Part shown: positions 59,767 to 64,000 of the stretch, piece by piece
How the letters are laid out: every line of letters begins with the position of its first letter
Position numbering within the stretch: the first letter of the stretch is position 1
Source: Chondrosia reniformis
Taxonomy: Eukaryota > Porifera > Demospongiae > Chondrillida > Chondrillidae
Reading direction: 5' to 3'
DNA: 64,000 nucleotides
NCBI GenBank assembly: GCA_947172415.1
Contig: OX359197.1
Location: 1,116,001 to 1,180,000, forward strand
Position numbers and translations under genes: made by a program
Notes under the pieces: generated by a model
Told to the model about the DNA's origin: nothing
Databases searched by the model: none
What the model saw: only the letters and a program-made list of their open reading frames with translations

Positions 59767-61249
59767 ATGGATGACCAAAGTAGTAGTATTAGCAGTGTAG
59801 TTTCACTGAAGAGATGTTTTGAGGCCTACACTCCTTATTACATGAGACTGAAACCTCGCAGTCACAATACTAGCCTTAGAAAATGTTATAATGAGGAGAA
59901 TTATGATGTTTGCTTTGTCAGACAAAATGAAGAACCTATCAAGGCACACATGGCAGTTTTAAGCACTGTATCAAATACTTTCTTCGACCAGTTTAACAAC
60001 CGAAAAAAAGAAGCGTAAGACTAGGAGAAAACAAACAAATTGTAAACAATTTTGTATTCCAAAACACTATTCATACAACACTTTCTCAATGATAATTGAT
60101 TTTATCTATGGTGAAGAAGTTGCTTTAGCAGAAGCAGGTGACATTGTTACACTCTATGAGGCAGCTATTTCTTATCAACTTGCCAGTTTAATCGATGATA
60201 TTGCAGGGCTTGTTACCACTTGGAAGTATCGAGCTGATATTGAATCTTGGCTACCTATAATTGTAGAGCTGTGTGGCATGGCTAGTAGGCATAGAGATAA
60301 TGTCGTTGATCAAGGTTTGGTTTTCCAGGCAGCCATTGAACTCATCATTGCCAAAATAGATTCATTTTCAAACATTTGTCAATATCATTTCTTAGCATTA
60401 CCTTAAGAGGCTATTTGCAAAATAGCTCAGAGTGAAGATGTCCGCCTCGAGGAAATTGATCTTTTCACTTTGCTGAATGAATGGGCAACCTATAATGAAG
60501 ATGAGACCCCCCTTACTCATGTTCGTTATGGCTTGATATCTCGTCGTGATCTCTCCTTTAAAGTTGCCGACAAAAAATACAAGGACAACGTTAAGTTTTC
60601 AGTCGCTCTCCAGCAGCATCACCTTTTCAACAAAGAAGCTGTTAAGAACGATCCAAAGCAGTTTAGTATGCGCTATAAGCAGAAAGGTGTACAACCTTTT
60701 TTCCCCTTAACTAAAACTGCTTTCACATATTGTACCAGTGATTCTTCCACCGCAGAATTTAACAACGTGCAGTCAGTTGGAATGATCATGTCAAGGCAAA
60801 TGGTTTGCAGGCCTACCACAATAGTGTTTCCAGAATCAATGATCGTTCAGCAGACGTATTCCCATGGATTAGGTACCGGCTTGAATGGATTAGGCTTGAA
60901 TACCTATCCAGCTTATCCAGCAAACATGTATGTAATACTTACAGTTATATCTTTGACCAATGGTGATAGAGAGGTGACTAAGGATATTTTATTAAGGCCT
61001 CAAGTATCAGTAGTACTTGGTGTCAGTGTGCATCCAGGCTATGTTGCTAATTCACTTACGTTTTCACCCATTCTAAAGGAGGGAAATGATTCAAACACTC
61101 CGTGTACCCGTATCTCAAAAGAGCAAAATCAAATTACAGTTAATCTTGGAGGAAACAAGTAAGAATCTGTTGAAATACCAGTTCCACTTCCGTGGCTTCT
61201 CTCCTTCAAGCACAAAGTAAACACTCAGTGCATGACCTTGAAGCATTAA
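59767..61249 (+). pseudogene. Intronless BTB/POZ copy 4, pseudogene
   Basis: Starts MDDQSSSISSVVSLKRCFEA. The BTB domain is recognisable (YDVCFVRQNEEPIKAHMAVL) but is interrupted near 60016, with a frame change before IDFIYGEEVALAEAGD. There is a stop near 60404 (TAA after LALP) and another at 61160-61162, where BTB-2 has TCA. The region after about 60420 is almost identical to BTB-2 and BTB-3, while the first 600 bp are much more diverged. The C-terminal part and the 3' flank to about 61375 match BTB-2 rather than BTB-3. It is dead as a full protein, and its two halves have different ages. Confidence 0.85.
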
Positions 61250-61625
61250 CTGTTTTGAATGATATCACCTTGTAGCTACGTATAGCTTATAGTCTCTTTT
61301 AGAAATATTAGACTGTTATGTTAATTTAATGTAATTTCAATAATTAACATTTTGGGGCTGCCTGCAGTATGTAGCTCCTATAATTTTTATGATTATATAT
61401 AGTTCTCAATTCTACTTCTGGTTGTTGTGATAGATATAAAAGAAATATACATAATGTATAATTTGTATGGTTGGCCCCTAGGAGGCATATGCATAAACAG
61501 AATGCTATATATTGCAATATATATGCATTTTAATTGGTATCTACTTGTAGCCTATATAAAGCCTATATAATAGTCCCTATTTTGAAAAATTATCTTCTGA
61601 ATCATGTTAAATGTACCAAAGCAAG

Positions 61626-62321
61626 ATGCAATATAGAATCATGTCATACGTAGGCTAAGGATTCATTATTAACCATAATGTTATTCATAATAAGTGTAAT
61701 ATCATAGAGTACGGTAGTACTCTATAAGTAGCGATGGCCGAAAAAAAACATGGCCGCCCTATTCAATGTATTATCAATTAACACCTCATAAATCAACAAC
61801 GTTCAGATTTTCGGTTGCATTCGTGTGTTTGCAGTCGTTTTTGCATGCTTTTCTAAACGCCAAAACATGTTACGATGCTCTACAACCTTCGCAAAGTGGT
61901 TAAACCGAAATAGGCCAAATTCTGCAATTCCTCATTTTTTCTTCTTCTTCTTCTTCTTTTTTCAAATGAGCTAGCGCTAACATGCGAACTTACGCAGGTA
62001 CATACAAATACTAAATCGTCATGAATGTTTCCGAACTAGGGAATAGGCTACCCTAGATTTCAACGCGCTCCAACCGAAGCGTGTTACTTTTGAAAGTGCC
62101 CAATTTAGGGCCTCTTTGAACGCCATTTTTTAATTAAGTTTCAAATTCTCTGTATATAAAATAAGTAACCCGAATGAGTAATATTTGTGGTACTGCCGTT
62201 ACCCGCGATCGAATTTCTTAGTCGCTTTGCAGGGCCTATATACAATGCAATATAGAATCATGTCATACGTAGGCTAAGGATTCATTATTAACCATAATGT
62301 TATTCATAAAAAGTGTAATAT
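61626..62321. repeat. 77-bp direct repeats flanking a family H element
   Basis: Bases 61626-61702 and 62245-62321 are near-identical direct repeats (ATGCAATATAGAATCATGTC and onward). Between them lies about 540 bp beginning AGAGTACGGTAGTACTCT and containing the family H sequence also found at 25225-25380 and, degraded, at 40530-40730. No ORF lies inside. Confidence 0.75.
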
Positions 62322-63540
62322 TATTATAATTAATTCCTAGGAATAGATATATACAATGGATAAACGAATAACTATATATACATGTATAGTTAATACAATT
62401 ACAGGATAACTTCGTATATTGGTCATTAGATTATTCATACCATGAATACTGTAAAAGAGCCTATATAAACCAAGTGGATTTAGGTCAAAGGTCATCATTC
62501 TCTAGATTGGGAGCAGAGGGGATTCAGTGTGTAAACGTTTTGCAGAACAGGCAGTATGGAGGTAAATTAAAACGTTACTTCTGGCATTTGGATCTACTAG
62601 CTATAGAATAGTACTTCTGTATGGATATTTAGGGTAAATACATTTTGTATAAACGACCTCGAAGCGGAGCTGTTTTCGGAATTCGAAGTCGATTGATTTT
62701 GATCGTCGATCACCGAAATTCACTGTGGACATCGACCAAACGTAAATTTGGTGAAGCGTATTTTAATTCATGTTGGCTTCCCTGGGCATGCAGCTACATG
62801 CTGTGTCTCAAGTTTTCAAAAAATTTATTACTCCCATCATAGATAGAGGAAATGTTCTTTCCTCTATCTATGATGTGATGTAGAGGAAGCTAGTCTGACC
62901 TGCAGCCTCTAGTGACCACATTAGGAACATTTTTTGCTTAGACCATTTATCAGTATTACACTCACCACAGGAATTCAATTATACATATTACGCAACGCGA
63001 GACACGGACATATCGCGTGAGCTGCAATCCCTGTCTTTCCTCTATCTATGCTCCCATTGAGACGTTTTACGCCCCTTATCGAAAATCTATCGATTCGTAT
63101 AAAATTTTCAAATGATCGGACGATTTTGTAACTTTGCGGCTGTTAACGGTCTAAACAACATAAAATGCAGTCAAAACTTATAGTCTTAGAAAATTGTTTG
63201 TTAATTGTGATATGGGGACCCTTAAAAGTAATGTAACATGGACCTACAGTCCATTAGGTGTAAAAATGTTATGACAGACTTTCCGCTAATAATATATTAA
63301 TGGGTGAATGATTCTCATTCAACTTTGCCTTTGTACTACGTATTATACTAATTAACCATTAATTCCTACTTCTTGTAGACAAAGAGTACTGTAGGATTTA
63401 AAAGACAACATATGAATGGTTTTGTTTGAGATGTAGTGTAAAAGGTGCATATAAAAGGTGTAATTATACTGTTGGAGCAGTCTTGATGTAGTATACACAA
63501 TGATATATAGACTACTATAGAGTATTATAATATATACATG

Positions 63541-63735
63541 TCAAGGATTCACAAAGGATCAAGATTCCCAGGGTCACTGATGAAGGGCGGAATTCCCAGA
63601 AACAGCTGTCTGGCCCAGTGGAGCAAAGGAAGAAAGAGAAGACTCTTGTATCCTCATTCCAAGCTCTCACCAGGATTATAGTTCCCTATAGGCTTTTTAA
63701 TTTTTGCAGAGTAGGCATAGCATGTAGGAAAATGT
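63541..63735 (+). mobile_element. Family A element, best full copy
   Basis: It runs from TCAAGGATTCACAAAGGATC through GGGTCACTGATGAAGGGCGG, CTGTCTGGCCCAGTGGAG, the GA-rich middle, and ATCCTCATTCCAAGCTCTCA to GCATAGCATGTAGGAAAATG. This copy defines the family length of about 195 bp. No coding capacity. Confidence 0.65.
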
Positions 63736-64000
63736 TATTCATGTATGAATTACTATATATATATGTATATGTAATAAAGCTGCCCATGCTAGTTGAGTGT
63801 GCATTGTATCATATCCTAATGACACATTTGTGAACTTCTAATTAACTTAGTATATACTAGTAGTCTTAAGGGTGCATGATATGATTTGATGTGTTGTAAC
63901 TTGTTATTGCTGTCTGCTGTAATTTGTGATTGATAATTATTTTTGAATCGAGTTCTTGAAAACATTAACTTGATCGAAATTTTATCAAATTTCTGGCGCA

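Larger units (their letters stand above)
61250..64000. other. Gene-free right end of the window
   Basis: 61250-61380 still matches the 3' flank of BTB-2 (53725-53855), the edge of the duplicated unit. The rest holds a pair of direct repeats around a family H element (61626-62321), unremarkable AT-rich DNA, a small TAGATAGAGGAAA/TTTCCTCTATCTA palindrome (62840-62875), and a family A element (63541-63735). No coding exon recognised. Confidence 0.55.

Noticed and set aside
61626-62321. Reading the 77-bp direct repeats as terminal repeats of a retroelement
   Set aside because: Too short, with no primer site, polypurine tract or coding sequence between them. The interior matches a small non-coding family found elsewhere without such flanks.
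1-64000. tRNA, rRNA or other structured RNA genes
   Set aside because: None was recognised by eye. A covariance-model scan would be needed to exclude small ones.

Overview
The window is animal nuclear DNA: AT-rich, with many short introns bearing ordinary GT..AG sites, full of small palindromic transposable elements and minisatellites. Its content points to a demosponge, probably Amphimedon queenslandica or a relative. The main reason is a complete gene for a large secreted Calx-beta/von Willebrand D protein of the sponge aggregation-factor type. The species is an inference.

Layout. (1) 1-4160, minus strand: WDR61/SKI8, eight exons visible and the 3' end off the left edge. It is head to head with a plus-strand centrin gene (4255-5258), and only 94 bases separate the two start codons. 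(2) 5994-17824, minus strand: tandem array of an unrecognised two-exon gene family (signal peptide, cysteine-containing ectodomain, about seven membrane spans). Copy 1 is frameshifted, copy 2 is intact, copy 3 is a pseudogene with a large internal deletion, and copy 4 is open but has lost its tail. Copy 5 (21278-23100) is intact and lies antisense inside intron 6 of the next gene. (3) 18274-27371, plus strand: ATG13, twelve exons, 350 residues. (4) 27372-32116: gene-poor spacer with several small elements. (5) 32117-51652, plus strand: aggregation-factor-like gene, 28 exons, 2569 codons. It encodes a signal peptide, an IgGFc-binding-type N-terminal domain, fourteen Calx-beta domains, a VWD-like domain and a C-terminal domain that I think resembles the C-terminal domain of inter-alpha-trypsin-inhibitor heavy chains. 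All 27 introns are phase 1. An intronless BTB/POZ gene sits in its fifth intron. (6) 52318-61380: repeated [aggregation-factor 3' end + intronless BTB gene] units. The units decay progressively, and one carries a non-autonomous DNA transposon with a PHD finger. (7) 61380-64000: gene-free, repeats only.

How the genes relate: WDR61, centrin and ATG13 are ordinary housekeeping genes (Ski/PAF1 complexes, centriole, autophagy initiation). The two expanding families around them, the 7TM-like array and the aggregation-factor/BTB units, are fast-changing. Both encode cell-surface or secreted proteins on one side and a BTB adaptor on the other. Sponge aggregation factors mediate species- and possibly individual-specific cell adhesion, so this neighbourhood is a reasonable candidate self-recognition locus. 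That is a hypothesis from gene content only.

Exon boundaries were placed by hand from splice consensus, reading-frame phase and remembered family sequences. The three complete multi-exon host genes (centrin, ATG13, aggregation factor) sum to whole numbers of codons, which supports the models.
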